A stretch of 64,000 nucleotides of DNA from Oxytricha trifallax (lineage: Eukaryota > Ciliophora > Spirotrichea > Sporadotrichida > Oxytrichidae): NCBI GenBank assembly GCA_000711775.1, contig ARYC01017997.1, positions 1-64,000 on the forward strand, given 5' to 3'. Made by a program: the position numbers and the translations under genes. Positions 37,230-50,934 of this stretch are shown in pieces. How positions within the stretch are numbered: the first letter of the stretch is position 1; each line of letters opens with the position of its first letter. Under the pieces are notes generated by a model that worked only from the letters and a program-made list of their open reading frames with translations, was not told the origin of the DNA and did no database searches.

Positions 37230-38360
37230 TCAAACTTCAAAATTTATATAAATTATATAAGATTACCAAAACTTATTCTATATTCTATGATTTGAAAAAA
37301 TGAAAATTTTTTATCTAATATTTATATGAATTTGAAAACTTTAACTGTCAATGTCTCTTGGGATGATTTATTAATTTTTAAATTTGCCACTGTTCTCATC
37401 TTGTCTCAAATTTTTATGAATATTTTAGGGGAAGTAATGTTATTATAAGAATATAAAAAGTAATTTTTAATGCTGTAATTTTTAGTAACCTGATAAATTT
37501 TGAAATTAAACTTCTTAAAAGAAACAATTATTTTTTTTCCAAATTTAAAACCACAGAATCCTAATACTATGTTTTTAAATAATAGCGAAAATATGACTCC
37601 TCCCAATATTACTATTTTCTGCCTAATAAATAATATTGCTGCTAATATTATTTGAATATTTTTAGGCGAATACGTTATTAGTATTTCGCCGTTTAGCGTA
37701 AATTGATGTCTTTTGACTGATAATCCGTTTAATTTGATAATTTTTGTCAATTCTTGCAAGGTGCTTGAATTTCAATTATTCTAAATGATGCTTAATGTTT
37801 CCACAGCACCAAAATATTTGATACAAGCTTTGCACTAGAAATATCAGGAATTAGGTTAGATTTTGTTTTATTGCTACCATCAAAATATCTATAATTAGCC
37901 AATACAAGTAGAGTGCCACGCTTAGTTGGAAGTATATCTCTAAATATTTTAATATTAATATTATAATATTTAATTTTAATTATAAATTGCGTCGATTGAA
38001 ATCGCTGTACCATGAGGCCACACCATATATGCTTTTTAGTGCAATCATTAAGAAATGTATCAGCGATAAAGTGAGCAGATTCTTAAGAACTAGATAGTTT
38101 TCATGTGATTTGTGTTCAAAGAAAAATGGCTAGTACAATGAGAAAAACTTCTCCATTTTTGTAGTTAGTATTTCCTAATCTATGAATGCAAAAACCAAAA
38201 AGTAAGTCAAGTAGCCAATCGACAGAAATATTATAAATATATTTGAATTTATATGTAATAGAAACAAGTCACTCACTATGAAGTATTTAGTTCCAAATGA
38301 TATATTGCAGCAAAGACAACACCGGTTTTTATTCCACAAACATTTCTTAACTTTTTTCAT
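37230..38360 (-). CDS. Multipass membrane protein, unknown function
   Basis: A single uninterrupted frame, 376 codons, from ATG 38360 (MKKVKKCLWNKNRCCLCC) to TGA 37230-37232, using many TAA/TAG Gln codons. A cysteine-rich N-terminus precedes three or four membrane helices (FIIFLSIGYLTYFLVFAF; LLTLSLIHFLMIALKS; YFQLSVALYLYWLIIDIL; FLIFLVQSLYQIFW). The C-terminal 180 residues are basic and Gln/Asn-rich. The layout resembles small tetraspan families, but I cannot name one. Confidence 0.65.
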
Positions 38361-38482
38361 GTCACCATAAATATTATAATTTTTTTAATTAAATATAATT
38401 GATATCCCCATTATTCTATGTATGGTGTTGATAGCTTATTTAATTGAGGATATAAAGTAAGTGTTAAATTAATAGATTAAAT

Positions 38483-39967
38483 ATGGGAGCGAGCAATTGC
38501 CGATGCCTGCAAGGAGCAAACAAGGATACCATTGAAGTCCAGAAAAGAAAGTCATCCAAGAGCAAAGACAAGGGTAAGATATACTTGGTATTTCTGCAAT
38601 ATTTTCTTAGATATTCTATCCATGACAACAACAGAGGAGTTCTAAAGATTGAATGATTAAAATTAGGGGCAACAGAGTAATTAACAAGCGTCGCTCAATC
38701 AAAGCAAAGACAGCTAAATTAAGAATAGTAAAGCTGATTCAGTATAGGAAAGTCTCATCCAAAATAAAACATCTGGAAATAACTTAAGATAGCTAGAAGA
38801 TTAACTAAAAAGTTCAGGAATACAAAAGAGCAACATTTAAGAACAGCACTCAACCATTCCTAACAAAGATGATGGATATTAATAAAAACAATAGTTTTCA
38901 AAGTAATAACAAGAGACTCTTAGCACTTAACAACAGTATGAATAAAGCATGGCATATAATGTGGATACATAGTAGAATTAAGACGATTATTTAGATGATT
39001 CCGTAGAAATTGAGAGACTTGAGAGAGAATCTAAATTTGAAACATAATCTATGATGTCAGACACCACTTTCAGACGTATGGATAATCTGGCTTACAGTTT
39101 TCTATTGTTTTAAGTTAATTGTTAATTTATTTGAATGATGGGATGAACTCATCTTTTAGTTCATAAGTTGTCAGAATGGAATCGCACAGAGATCCCAGAA
39201 GGGGCACCCAGCATTCCCAAGTAACAGATACAAGTTTCACTCATTAAGAATTTGATAACAGCGAAGGAGTATTTGAAGAAGATGTAGAAGACAGTAGCGA
39301 TTAGTTTGGTGACGCATTATTTAACAAGAACAATAACAGTGCAAAGCCAAGACAAAGACAGAATACAACAAAGATCCAAAGTACAGCCTAGAAGCTTGCA
39401 TAGAAATCACATTAACTACAACAGACTAAGCAATCAAATAATGATGATAAATACAACTATGATTCAAATTAGAACCAAAGCCTTCATGGTCTGGACTTCA
39501 ATGCCATGAGAAATCAAGATGGGTAACACGGAGGATCAATTACATCAGATTCAATGCTTTTTGGTAACAATAAAGCTTAAATAAACTATGCAGACATAAA
39601 TCAATCTGAAAGCTAACAAAGCAGAGATCAATCAACCTACTTGAATGAATTCAATAAAAGTCCAAGTGCAGCAGGTAAACTATTCACAGATGAGTTTGAC
39701 AATGAGAGCCAAAATTCAGACAACATATTTAGAAAGAAGAAAGAAGGACAACTTGCCGCAAGAATTTCTGTGGATAGCTAAGATTAAGTTCTCAATTTTG
39801 GATTAAATAAAACAGACTTGTAGAGCAAAAATAATTAGAACCTAAATGACTCTAACTTCAACAACTTATATGAACCTAACAACAACGATCTTGGGTCTAT
39901 TGACGACAATCAATCCTAAAATTCAGATGTCATTTAAAAAAGAAAAGCCAAAGTTATTTATGAATGA
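38483..39967 (+). CDS. Lipid-anchored disordered protein
   Basis: Starts at ATG 38483 (MGASNCRCLQGANKD): Gly2 with Cys6 and Cys8 is a dual acylation signal. A 37-nt GT-AG intron (38574-38610) bypasses a TGA. The rest is Gln/Ser/Asp/Asn-rich and probably disordered, with an acidic patch (FEEDVEDSSDQFGDAL). A second interruption near 39090-39135 is needed to keep frame. Ends at TGA 39965-39967. No folded domain seen; likely a membrane-associated adaptor (inference). Confidence 0.65.
38574..38610 (+). other. 37-nt GT-AG intron
   Basis: Begins GTAAGATATAC and ends TTTTCTTAG. Joins KSKDK to DILSMTTTEEF in frame; reading through reaches TGA within 30 codons. Confidence 0.7.
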
Positions 39968-40097
39968 AAATATATTAAGTCAAATCGAGTAGTAATATAA
40001 ATTAGTTGTAATAAACTTTTATTCACTTTGAAGATTTGTTCTAGAGTTAGAAAATATGAGAATTAAAGATGATCGTAAATATTAATTTGAATTAAAA

Positions 40098-43000
40098 ATG
40101 GGTTGTTGCTCAACCAAGCCTTAGAATTTAAGTAAATTGAATTCACAAGGCTAACCAATCAGTTAGCCTACTCCAATAACCAATACATAGAACCCAAGGA
40201 TTAATAACAATATAAGACAGATGAATAAACCACAACAACAGGATGCCTAGAGAATATCAGAGAAAGGGAGAGTGGACACTCCCTTACTAACAGAGGACAA
40301 CTTGGCTAACAACGGTGGCATGATAAGCAATAGAAATGTAGACGGTCAGTAATAAATTAACACCTTTCTTGTGCATAATTCAAGATAAGATCCATATACT
40401 CAAGGAAATGTAATGGCAAATGATTAGTCTAAGAATATTAAGATAATTAATGTTGAAAACTTGCTAAGCAACGCAAAACCTTAAAAGAAAAGAGTTGAAT
40501 AGTTCTTTGATATTTCCCCAAAACTAAATAGAAAACATCAGATCTATCATTTTACTAATAAGTTCCCAGTTTAGAGGCCGTATTCAAATTTATCTGACTG
40601 GCAAAAAATTGTCTCCAAAAATTTAATTATTTTACATTTACATAAATTAGCAAATGACAGAGGATGAGATTATTAGCAAAATACTATAATTAAGAAATAG
40701 AAACTGGATTTAAGAATAAATTAAACTACACATCGAAATTAACTATTAAGGTGCTGCATCCTTTGAAAGTTTAGTAACGATAAGAAAAAATATACAATTA
40801 AGGGATCATTTCAATTGGCTAGTTTGGGCTATATCTCAGTACTATTTTAATTTGAGTTTTACTTTGAATTTAATTTTTATTAACTGCAATAATAATTCTT
40901 AAAAATATTTCCAATTGAAGTCTCAAGATAATGGGTATAACCTACCTAAAATTGGTACTAAAAATTGGAGTGAAGGATTCGAATATAAAGGCCTTTACGT
41001 TAGAGTTTTACCATAAGAGGATGCATACCACATTAAAAATGAAATCCTAGGGTTAAAGTATGTTTATACTGAGTTGTAAGAACTTAGTTCTATGGCCCCA
41101 CAGCTTCAATAACAATATGGCAGTTAAAAAGACAACTTACATAAAGATGTAATGATGCCTTTGATTACAGGAGTAAGCTGTGGAGGATTTTATCTATATG
41201 CAACTCCAGTAATTTATACGCAAGAGCTTGAACCTGCCAAAGATTTTTTCAAAGACCAAAACATTAATGGAAGCAAGGTTTTTGTTGGTCATAACTCCTC
41301 AGTTTTCAATCAGTAAAATTCTATGTAGATGCAGGCTATTTTAAATTAAAGCAATATCTCATACTCATATTTGCACAATAACATCTCACCAAGCTTCGTT
41401 TCGGACTCCCTCTTTAAATTCATGCCACTGCTCAAGAACCTAACTATTTAAAATATGATTCCAATAATAGACTTTGAAGAGTACAATTAAAAGTCAGATG
41501 ATTAAAAAGATGAGATTGATTTGAAATATTTCCTGATAAATGTTTTTGATGCACTCCCTCGCTTAAGTGAAAAGAAAACTTCAACTCATATGATCAGATT
41601 TCCCTCTTTTATCAATGATGAAATAACTTTCCACGAATTTCCATCAAATAATCTCATAGAATCTAGGAAGCTTAAAGGCATGATCAGTTCCCAAAGTGAG
41701 TAAGATATAAACGCTGATGAGGACGAGGATTAATCGACAGATTTGAATGGGAAGTTTACTAAAAAGTACTTGACAAAGCATGGGTGGGATTTCTTGCTTA
41801 TGTAGAAGAAAGGAATAACAAATGAAAACAAAAGAGCAACTTCTTTTTACATCTATATTTTTTAGTTTATATTATTAGGATATATATTACATGGCCAGAG
41901 AAATTTAGCTCATTAAGAAGCAAGCCCCTTGTGAACCAAAACAAAATTAGCAGAACATTTTGTTCATTGATGAATTTTAGCAAGAAAACTCATTGTTTGA
42001 AGAGAAGAAGGTTCCCTCAAAGTACCTCTCACCACATAAACAATCTATCTTTAAGAGAAACGACTCTACTGGAGAAAAAGATAACAAAGTTTGTGGAAAT
42101 ATTTTGCTGACTGCTTACAACTATAAGAAGGACTTCAAATTAAAGTACTCCATGAACAATTGTTTTGATAATATATTTATATCATACCTTATCAACGAAT
42201 ATTGAATCTCTCTTTTCAGCTTCAATTGACTAAGTTGTTAAAGTAATTGAATAATCAGACAATATATATAATTCTCAATCAATAAAGGAGCTATTTCATA
42301 GAAAAGGGTTAAACCTAAGGTTTTAATGGGTAGTACTAGCTAAGCTTAGATAAAATACCTAAAGAGATCAAATAATGTTTATTATTAATTAAAGTATTTA
42401 CTAATGATTGACATTTTCTTAAGGGTTATGAGAAGAATTCTTAATGAAGAGATTAAAATAAAAGCATTCACATAACATCCAGTGCCATCAGAAGGAGGGG
42501 CAATTTTCGAAGAATATTATTAGGGCAGTTAGGTTGATTGTTACAAAGAATTTATCAGCACTTTTATGAACGCCATTTTAAAGAAAAAAGTTCAGAAAAA
42601 TAAACAGATATTTGATGAAGCATTACTTGGACTGTTCTTATCTAGAATGGCTATACTTGGTTTAGTCTACAACCTTATAATTCTTTAAGTTATATTTTAG
42701 AATCAAATAATAACTATAGTCTCAAAAAAGAAGAATTCTTTTACCTTGAATATTTTAAACACTATTATAATATTAATTAATCGAAAGACATTTTAGAAGA
42801 TATAATCGATGCTCCTTCAAGAAACCCTACTTACTTCATCAATGCTGTCCAAACTTACTTTAAGGTCGAATTCAAGCCAGAAATATTAAGACTAGTTAGG
42901 TAAGATAAACTTCTTTTCTTAAGCAAAAGTCTCCCAACATAAAAGAATGACATCAAGACAATATAACTAAAGATAGATAATTACTTAACACTCAAGGATT

Positions 43001-46000
43001 AATCATACTTCTTGTTGGCAATATTTAATTGTTATACCATATGTGTTTAAAAAAAAGATTTTTCATTAATAATTTGCAAGGCTCATATCAAATGCAAGTG
43101 GTAAAGATAGCCCTGCTAAGAAATTAGTGACTAAAATAAAAACAAAGAGCGAGAAAGATAAACTTAAGCAGTCTTTTTAAAAGCCATTCAACCCAAATGG
43201 TAGTATAATCAGTGACTCATTCGCATTAAATTCAGCGAGAAGCAGAGTAAATCAATCAGGCATAGGTCCTCAAGGTATTTCACTGCATTAAACTTCAATG
43301 ATTGATAACTAAGAGACTAAGACAAACAGAATCTAACCTGGTTAGTAAATTATAGGTAACAAAGATTCACTCTCAACTATCAGGTAGTATCATAATATGG
43401 ATAAAGCTATTTTAAATGACTCTGCAGAATTTGGATCTCCACCAATTAACAAAACCAAATTGAAAAATGTTCAAAATATTCATGAACAAGTTATAGATTT
43501 TACAAAACTTTCTAAAAGGAACAATTTTAAGCCTTCGTAAATGACTGAAATCATAATTCCAAGCAACCTATATAAACTTAAAACATATTTGTCTAATAAC
43601 CCAATGTACTACTTTGATGATCAATCTAAAACTTATATTCTTTTTTATATATTACATTGGAGAAACTTTAACAATATTCAAGTCGTATTATGAAATGCCA
43701 ACTCTTGATATTGTTGATGAATATAAGTAAATAATTTAATTATTATGATAATTAAGTATAAATTAATCAAATTAATTGTTTAGAAATTAATAATCATTTT
43801 TCAAATGTATAATTTAGGTATTTCAATTAATATAAAATTACTAATTTTGAATGGTCAATGATCTTAGAATCATAACTAAAAGACGTCTTCTCAATTTATG
43901 GAGGGGAGCAGATCCTATTAGAAGCTTTTCTTTATTAGGCAATACTTATATACTTCTACAGAAACGACTAAGAAGAGCTATTTAAAATTCTGAGCAAAAT
44001 TAAAGAAATGGTAGTCACTATCCCATATATAGCTCCAGAACAGCTGATCTTGATCTAAATTCTGGTAGGTCTTTATTTTGAAGATTAAAAGGATCAACAT
44101 CCAATGGAAGCAGAGAAAAACTATTTGATAGCAATGATTTGCATTCTTAATCAATATGGAGATCCTCGAGGAAGAGGAAATATGACAGTTCCTTATTCTC
44201 TTTTTATCTCTTGGAAACTCTCATTGATTTCACTAGCTGAAGAAAAAAAGCTTCATGACTCTGAATATGCTGAAGAATTATTCGATGCTTCACTAAAATG
44301 TCTCTTTAATCACAAAAGAGTCTACAAGCAGCAATAGTTTTAATAGGCAAGTTAAAACAAGAATAAGAACCAGGATCTACCTCCGTAGTCTTAGTGGGAA
44401 TCAGAATAAGAGAAATTAGAGCTAGATAAACAGTTATTTGACATTAAAAGATATAAGAGTAAGCCTTTTAATGTTACTTATGCAAGTGGAGTTCCAAAGT
44501 CAAACACAATACTTATTAAAAGCAAAATGGCTAAAGACAATTTGGCAAGTATCTCTAACCTTCAGAGTAGCAAAGATAGATAAGAAGCATCAATTGTTTA
44601 CGTTTCTTCAAATCACAATTTCAATAGTGACAAAAATGCACTTTCGAAAATGTCAAGGCAGAAGTAGAATAATCTTACAGTGGCTTATGAGAAGAATACA
44701 ATCGACACAAGCATCAAGTCTTATTAATGCTTTAATTATTTTAAAGAAAAATTATATAAGTCTCGTAGCCATATTCCAAAATTAAATAAGAAAAAATCAA
44801 GCCACAAAACTAATGATTTTGATGTAGAGCCTTCTGATATAGATTTAGAAATTGAAGATGAGAATAAGAATTTATTTATTGAAGAAAACTTTAAAAATAA
44901 TGAATGGTATATTGGTGAATGTCCTTTCTAGCACTGGTCTCTTTACAGATAATAAGTAGCTTCTATTCTTTAAGCTCATAATTGACTTATTAGTATTATT
45001 TTATTTATAAATCCTGTGATCGCAAAGAATAATTAAGCATAGTAACAGTTCTAAAAGCAGATATACAAGGACATTATGTAAAAGTTCTTGCCAAAGGACT
45101 TATTTTACCAGTGGATTCTCAAATTTAATCCAATGATGTATCAGAGTGGAACCCAATGGTCAAATGAATCACTACGAAGTTTAATCTTCAATAACAACTA
45201 GTAAATGGTTTCATCCTCTGGATCTTCGGCAGTGATGAGTAGCCACCACAATATGTCAAGTAGTCACCAATCATTAAACAGCAGTAGTTAGCCTCAATCT
45301 GCAAAAGATAAGAGAAATTTGCATTTAGGAAGCTATTCGTAGATACTTGGCAAGGAAGTTGGAGGAATTAATAAATAAGAAATGTGTGGAATTTTGTTTT
45401 CGATGGGAACTGATAACAATGGGTAACTTGGGTTAGATGTCCTCAGTTAAGATGATCAGCATTCAAGTCACACTCCCAGTATCAAAGTTATATCATTTAA
45501 AAAAAGTGTATTTGTAAGGAATTACTTTATAAGTTTTGTACCCAAGAATGATAATCTCTTTAAAAGATGAAGTAATAAGAGAAGTGTGCTGCGGAAACAG
45601 CCATACTATGGTTATCAATATAATTTTTTCATGATTATAAAATAAATATCAATATGTCTGGATAGGTATTTGTGTGGGGAGCCAACCAAACTGGTCAATT
45701 AGGATTAGGTGATAATTCTCCTCAGATTGTAAGAAAACCCATTTTAAATCCATACCTACAAAATATCAGCAAGCTTTCAGCTGGATATGAGCATTCAATA
45801 GCTATAACAAAAAGTAATGAACTTTACATTTGGGGCAGTGGTGGACTTTGTGGAATTGGTACATTAAAGCAATAAAATGCTCCAGTTAAAATTGATTTCT
45901 TTAACAAATCAAAGATACTAACAGCAGTTTGTGGAGGACTTCATACTGTAGCAGTAACAAAAGATTGGGAGGCTTACTCTTGGGGTCTGACTGAAGGTGG

Positions 46001-46901
46001 ATAGTTAGGATTGCCATAATCCACAATTGTTAAACTCTGTTAAGGATAAGGGGATGAACCCTAAGTATTGACACCTCAAAGAATTCCTAAGCTTGAAGGA
46101 TTGTAAATTGCTTAAGTGGCATGTGGAGAAGCTCATTCAATAGCAATGACCAAGGATGGCACTATTTATGGATGGGGTTAAAGTAATTATGGATAACTTG
46201 GACTCGGCTTTTCTGGGGATTCATTTGAACCAGGTCTTGGAATGGAAAAAAGTAAAGTATATGAACCTCAGGAAATCAATGGACTTAAGCATGAGAAAAT
46301 ATCCAAAATCATTTGTGGAGCAACTTTCACTTTATTCTAAACTGATAAGGGAGATTTATATGGCTGTGGAGTAAATGATCTTGGATAACTAGGTTTAGAC
46401 ACTTTTATGGAAGAAATGTAAATTGCTAGTCTAGAGAAAGTGAAAAAGGGCAAACATAATTAAACCTCAGATGTTATTCTTCCCACAAGAGTTATTTGCT
46501 TTTAGGGAATAGCAATTCATCAAATAGCTTGTGGAGAGAGTCATTCCTTAGCAGTGAGTGGAGATGGCATGAATATGCTATGGGCATGGGGTATGTTTAA
46601 AAATGGGTAACTAGGGCTAGGAGAAGTGACTATGAAGCTAAATCCAAGGCCAGTTCAATCGCTGTGCTCTTCTCAAATCTAGCGTATAGCCTGTGGAAGC
46701 ATGCACTCAGTTGCTTTGATTGGAGATACGAATCAGATTAGCATATATTCCACACAGTTCTATAGTAGTAATGAACAAATAAAAAACTACTATGTTTAAG
46801 ATATCAGAGGACTTGCAAATAATTGGCAAAATGAATAAAATATGCATTAAGATTTCCTCCCAGTGGATTTAAACGAGGGGCTTATATAAAATCCTTAATG
46901 A
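40098..46901 (+). CDS. Very large protein: CLU-like central region plus C-terminal RCC1 propeller
   Basis: Starts at ATG 40098 (MGCCSTKPQNLSKLNSQ), again a dual acylation motif, and ends at TGA 46899-46901, roughly 2,000 residues. Open blocks run collinearly through the region with small introns or IESs. The part around 42240-42480 reads SIKELFHRKGLNLRFQWVVL then LMIDIFLRVMRRILNEEIK, which resembles the CLU/TIF31 motif (HxxGIN-x-R followed by a conserved helix). From about 45380 there are seven RCC1-type units (MGTDNNGQLGLD, YVWGANQTGQLGLGDN, IYGWGQSNYGQLGLG, LWAWGMFKNGQLGLGE), each with C-G-x-x-H/S-S. The RCC1 call is firm; the CLU call is tentative. CLU proteins act in mitochondrial distribution. 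Confidence 0.65.
43720..43835 (+). other. IES of 109 bp, pointer AATATAA
   Basis: AATATAA at 43720-43726 and 43829-43835. Excision joins LDIVDEYK to ITNFEWSMILESQL in frame. The interior is A/T-rich. Confidence 0.7.
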
Positions 46902-46990
46902 TTATAAGTTTGATAAAAGTTTGAAATCATGTTTTAATTAAAATAAAGTAAAGTTAATAATAAGTTTTTAACAAAATAAAAGTTAAAATA

Positions 46991-49513
46991 ATGATGCAAA
47001 GATTTAAGAGTGGAAACTATTCACAAAGTTCAATGACTGGCAATGATGTAAATGAGAGGAAATCTGATTTCTAAGGGCTACTTCAATCTGAGATTATGAA
47101 CAATATGCAGAATGCTAACTCAGAAGTCAAAGACTTCTACCTTAAATAAAAAAATATTTTATATAATAATTCAAATACAATATTATTGAATTTTTAGGCA
47201 GAAACAAATTGCTGTTTAAACGAGATCAGGAAAGTTGATGCAGAGACAAAATCAGATTGAAGAATCTAAAGGAAGACCAAGTTAGAACAGTGATCATTCC
47301 TCTTTTCAAGATCAAATGTCACCAGACTCAAACGCTTCCCAGAGAGATTTCAAATCTCCCTAAGAATCTCAAAACCCTAAGAAAAGAAGCTATTATAATT
47401 ATTTAAACTAGCTAAAATTTTTATTCCACATCTAAAAGAGTAGTTGAGTTGCCAATTTTTCAAAAGAAGGATTAAGCGTCTGGTAAGGATTCTCAGATGA
47501 GTGGCTTGGGTAATGTTGACAACTCATCAGGCATGGAGTCTTAAATGAAATGTTTGGATAATATGAATAAAGATGCACGCATTAAGACTCAAAATAGAAA
47601 TTTGGATGGTGTTGACAAAGCTGACCAAACTGAAGATAAGACTAACCAGTCTGTGGATAAGGCAGACCAAACTTTGGATAAGGCTGATTAAACTGCGAAT
47701 AAGGCTGAAGATGAAGATGAAGAAGAAGGTCTTATCGATTGGGAAGCTGAGTATTTTAGCGAATAATATGATGTTACAACTCACTTGCAAGAGCTCAAAG
47801 ATCATGTCTTCATTAAATCTTTCGAAATTTAGATGCATAAAATTATTTTTAAAATAAATTAACACTATGACTTGCGAGTAAATGGAAGATTTCGGATTCA
47901 AGATATTGAGTGACGCTTCACTCTATCGTAGATACAAAGAGTACCTTCTAAGAAAGGCATAGAAGGAAGCAGAAAAGGAATCGAAGAAAAATTCATGCAA
48001 GCAAAGCACAGAGCATCAACCAAATAACCCTGCAGAACTTGACAATAGATATAATTCCTAAAATTTTGGTGATAATATGAATCATCAAGATTAAAACTCC
48101 TCTGAATTCCATTCTACCTCTAAAGCTAAGGAAAATCTACAAGATGAAGCACACCATGCAACCCCACCTTAAATCAACAAGTTTCATGCAGATTAAAATG
48201 ATATGGTAGATCCTCACTATTCTGGAAGTAATTCCAATCACACAAACCAAGGAAAATTGTGTGACCATTTCATGGAATTGACTGAGTCTGAGAATTAAGA
48301 GAAAATGTAATCTGCAGAAGAGACAAATCATATTTTGCAAGGCACTAGAATGAATAATCCCTTTTTGCAAGGCATGAGAATGAACAATCCCTTTTTGCAA
48401 AGAATGAATAACCAGCAAGAAGAAGAGAAAGTATCAACTTTTAACGATGCTAACTAAGCTTAAGGTAGAAACCAAACTAAGAGCAAGTAGGTGAATGTCA
48501 TTAATAACCTTGCTAGGCCAAGTAAAGCACCAGAGACACCAGGTTTATCGGAGGTATATGCAAGATGTTGCAAGACTAAGGTGACCTAATCTGTAGGAGA
48601 CCAATAGATGGCTGATAGCTCACAACAAATCAACCAATAAAGAACTTTCTAAGAATCTAACATTTACCCGAAATAATTAAAATAATAGATATTTACAACA
48701 ACAAAAGAACTTAAAATTTATTACCATATGTTTCTACCGACAACCCCCTCACTCCCATAAAATACCCCATTTATTATAAAATTCATATCTCCAGAGTCTC
48801 AATTTTTTTCTTTCTTGTCATCTCAATCACATTTTATGGGTTATTCAATAAATTATATATTTTTCTCAATATCATTTATATCAGTCAAGAAATTTTTACT
48901 AGAAAATTAGTTTTAAAATTAATATGTAATAATCATATTGACTATAATAGATGAAATTTTATTTATATAATTTTATTATTCCTTAAACCAATTTCATATT
49001 CTTTTGAACATCAACTATAGATATCATTTTATTTTTTTGGATTTGTTCAACTTTGTATATTATTTTTTTTAATTTACTGAATTTAAAATATTTTACATAA
49101 TTGGACTCAAGCAGACCGCACTGCCATTCTAGAAAAGTGTCTCAAATTCTGATGTTAGAGAGGAATCAAAATCTTAGGTGCCTGGCTATATGCAATCAAC
49201 TTTCAACAACAGATTGAGGAATACTTAGATTCCTGCATCGATGATTTAGACTACTGGAACATCTTTGACCTCTAGAACCACAGGAACTAACGGTATGAAT
49301 ATGGCTTCAAGCAAGCAGACTACCTAACCATCTCTCACTAACCAAAGTGGCAAGATTGCAAACTAGATCGGTACAAATGTCGGAGCTAACCAGAAGAAAA
49401 CTGAGCCCTAAGTGAATGATCAGACTATGAAGAAGAAGGGAGAAGCAAAGGGAAATGCGAAGAATACCAAGGCCAATCTCAACAAATCAAACCATTCATC
49501 AGAAAATGAATGA
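46991..49513 (+). CDS. Low-complexity, repeat-bearing protein
   Basis: Starts at ATG 46991 (MMQRFKSGNYSQSSMTGND), ends at TGA 49511-49513. Blocks: 46991-47135, about 47195-47840, about 47865-48690 and about 49110-49513. The segments are rich in Ser, Gln, Asn, Asp and Lys. There is a short tandem repeat of the type DKADQT (three to four units near 47610-47700), an acidic run, and a duplicated MNNPFLQ unit near 48350-48400. The 400-bp A/T-rich gap at about 48700-49100 is probably an IES. No domain or function recognised. Confidence 0.55.
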
Positions 49514-50149
49514 GAGATGAGGATATAGTCATGGACATGCAATTTTATGATTAATTTATCATATTTTAAAAGTAATCAATCGTTCAGCTAAATCCTAATA
49601 ATTGTGTTAAATCGTGTATTATTTTATATTTGTGTGTACTCAAAACTAATCTACTGAAAGCGATTTCCTAATAGAAATTGAAATTAATCATATCTAATTT
49701 ATTAAAACTGTTACTAAAATAATTTAATCTTATTTATAAATAATATAAGATATGACATGACTCTATTTAAGAATTTAATTTATAAATTCTTATATTTTTC
49801 TGCAATTTTAATCATTTTTTTTAGGAAAAATAAAATCATCGATCCAATTAATAAGAAATTTTAATAATTTTTATTTTTCATAAAAAATCCAAAACTTAAT
49901 AGGCCTATATGATATTTTATCTTTTTTACGGAATTTTTTTCGAATAAAATTGATAGTAAATCTCTAATTCTTACTCTAAAAAGCCAATCAAATTTCTGAT
50001 AAAAATCCTGAAAACAAATAGAAAATAGATTTTTATAACAGTCTAGAATGCTCAGGCCAAAATAAAAATAAATATGAAAGTAAAAATATTTTTTACTATA
50101 AAAATATCAGAAAATATTGGTGATTTTTATTTTTATATTACTTTATTTC
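49514..50149. other. AT-rich non-coding stretch, start of germline-limited region
   Basis: No reading frame in the ciliate code and no named repeat. It separates the last ordinary gene from the inverted repeat and the TBE nest. Confidence 0.5.
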
Positions 50150-50570
50150 ATATTGTAGAAATACATTTGAATTTGAAAAAATAATTATAATTAAATTAAA
50201 TTCAAATTTATTTCGTGGCAGTTAAAGTTGTCCAATTTAAACGATCTTGGGCTCATTCGATAGAGAATTAAAAATTAGCTGGACTTTACTATTGGCGGTA
50301 CTATTTTATCGCATCGAGTGAGCGAGATAACTTCATTTTAATTAAACTCATCTAAATTCATTAAATTATACCCTCACATTAAATAAGAGTTGATTTGCTC
50401 ACTCGATGCGATAAAATAGTACCGCCAATAATAAAGTCCTGCTAATTTTTAATTCTCTATCGAATGAGCCCAAAATCGTTTAAATTGGACAACTTTAACT
50501 GCCACGAAATAAATTCGAATTTAATTTAATTATAATTATTTTTCAAAATTCAAATGTATTTCTACAATAT
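50150..50570. repeat. 421-bp inverted repeat with two 174-bp arms
   Basis: The arm 50150-50323 is repeated as its reverse complement at 50397-50570. By eye the arms differ at only a handful of positions. They include GGCGGTACTATTTTATCGCA and its complement. A 73-bp A/T-rich spacer (50324-50396) lies between. There is no coding potential. The structure is that of a foldback or MITE-like element, or a potential long hairpin RNA. No clear target duplication is visible at its outer ends. Confidence 0.85.
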
Positions 50571-50934
50571 CATAATTTTTCGATTAAAGAATTTTTAATT
50601 TTAAATATAAATTTTTTAGATTAAAATTCAATAAACTAGTTTAATCGTAATAAATTAGAAATTTAGTTACGCAGAGAATTTAATTAAAATTGTTAATACA
50701 GTCTATAAAAATATCAAGCAAGCAGTAATAATAAATAATTCTAATAACATAACTGAATGTACCGAATAACCTATTATTTTCCAACAATAATGCGAAAACC
50801 TCTAGCAAGACTGAAAATACTTGGATGACTCTATGGGATGTTATAAGTATTGCGTTTGATTTAAAAGTTGTCTTTATTAAATGAGAGGTATAAAAGCATG
50901 GTTTTAAAACAGTATAGAGCTGATGCTTCTACTA
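50571..50934. other. AT-rich stretch between foldback element and TBE nest
   Basis: No gene or repeat that I can support. Confidence 0.45.

Noticed and set aside
37406..38013. Two standard-code minus-strand frames that looked like separate small genes.
   Set aside because: They are in other frames of the single 376-codon membrane protein gene read in the ciliate code.
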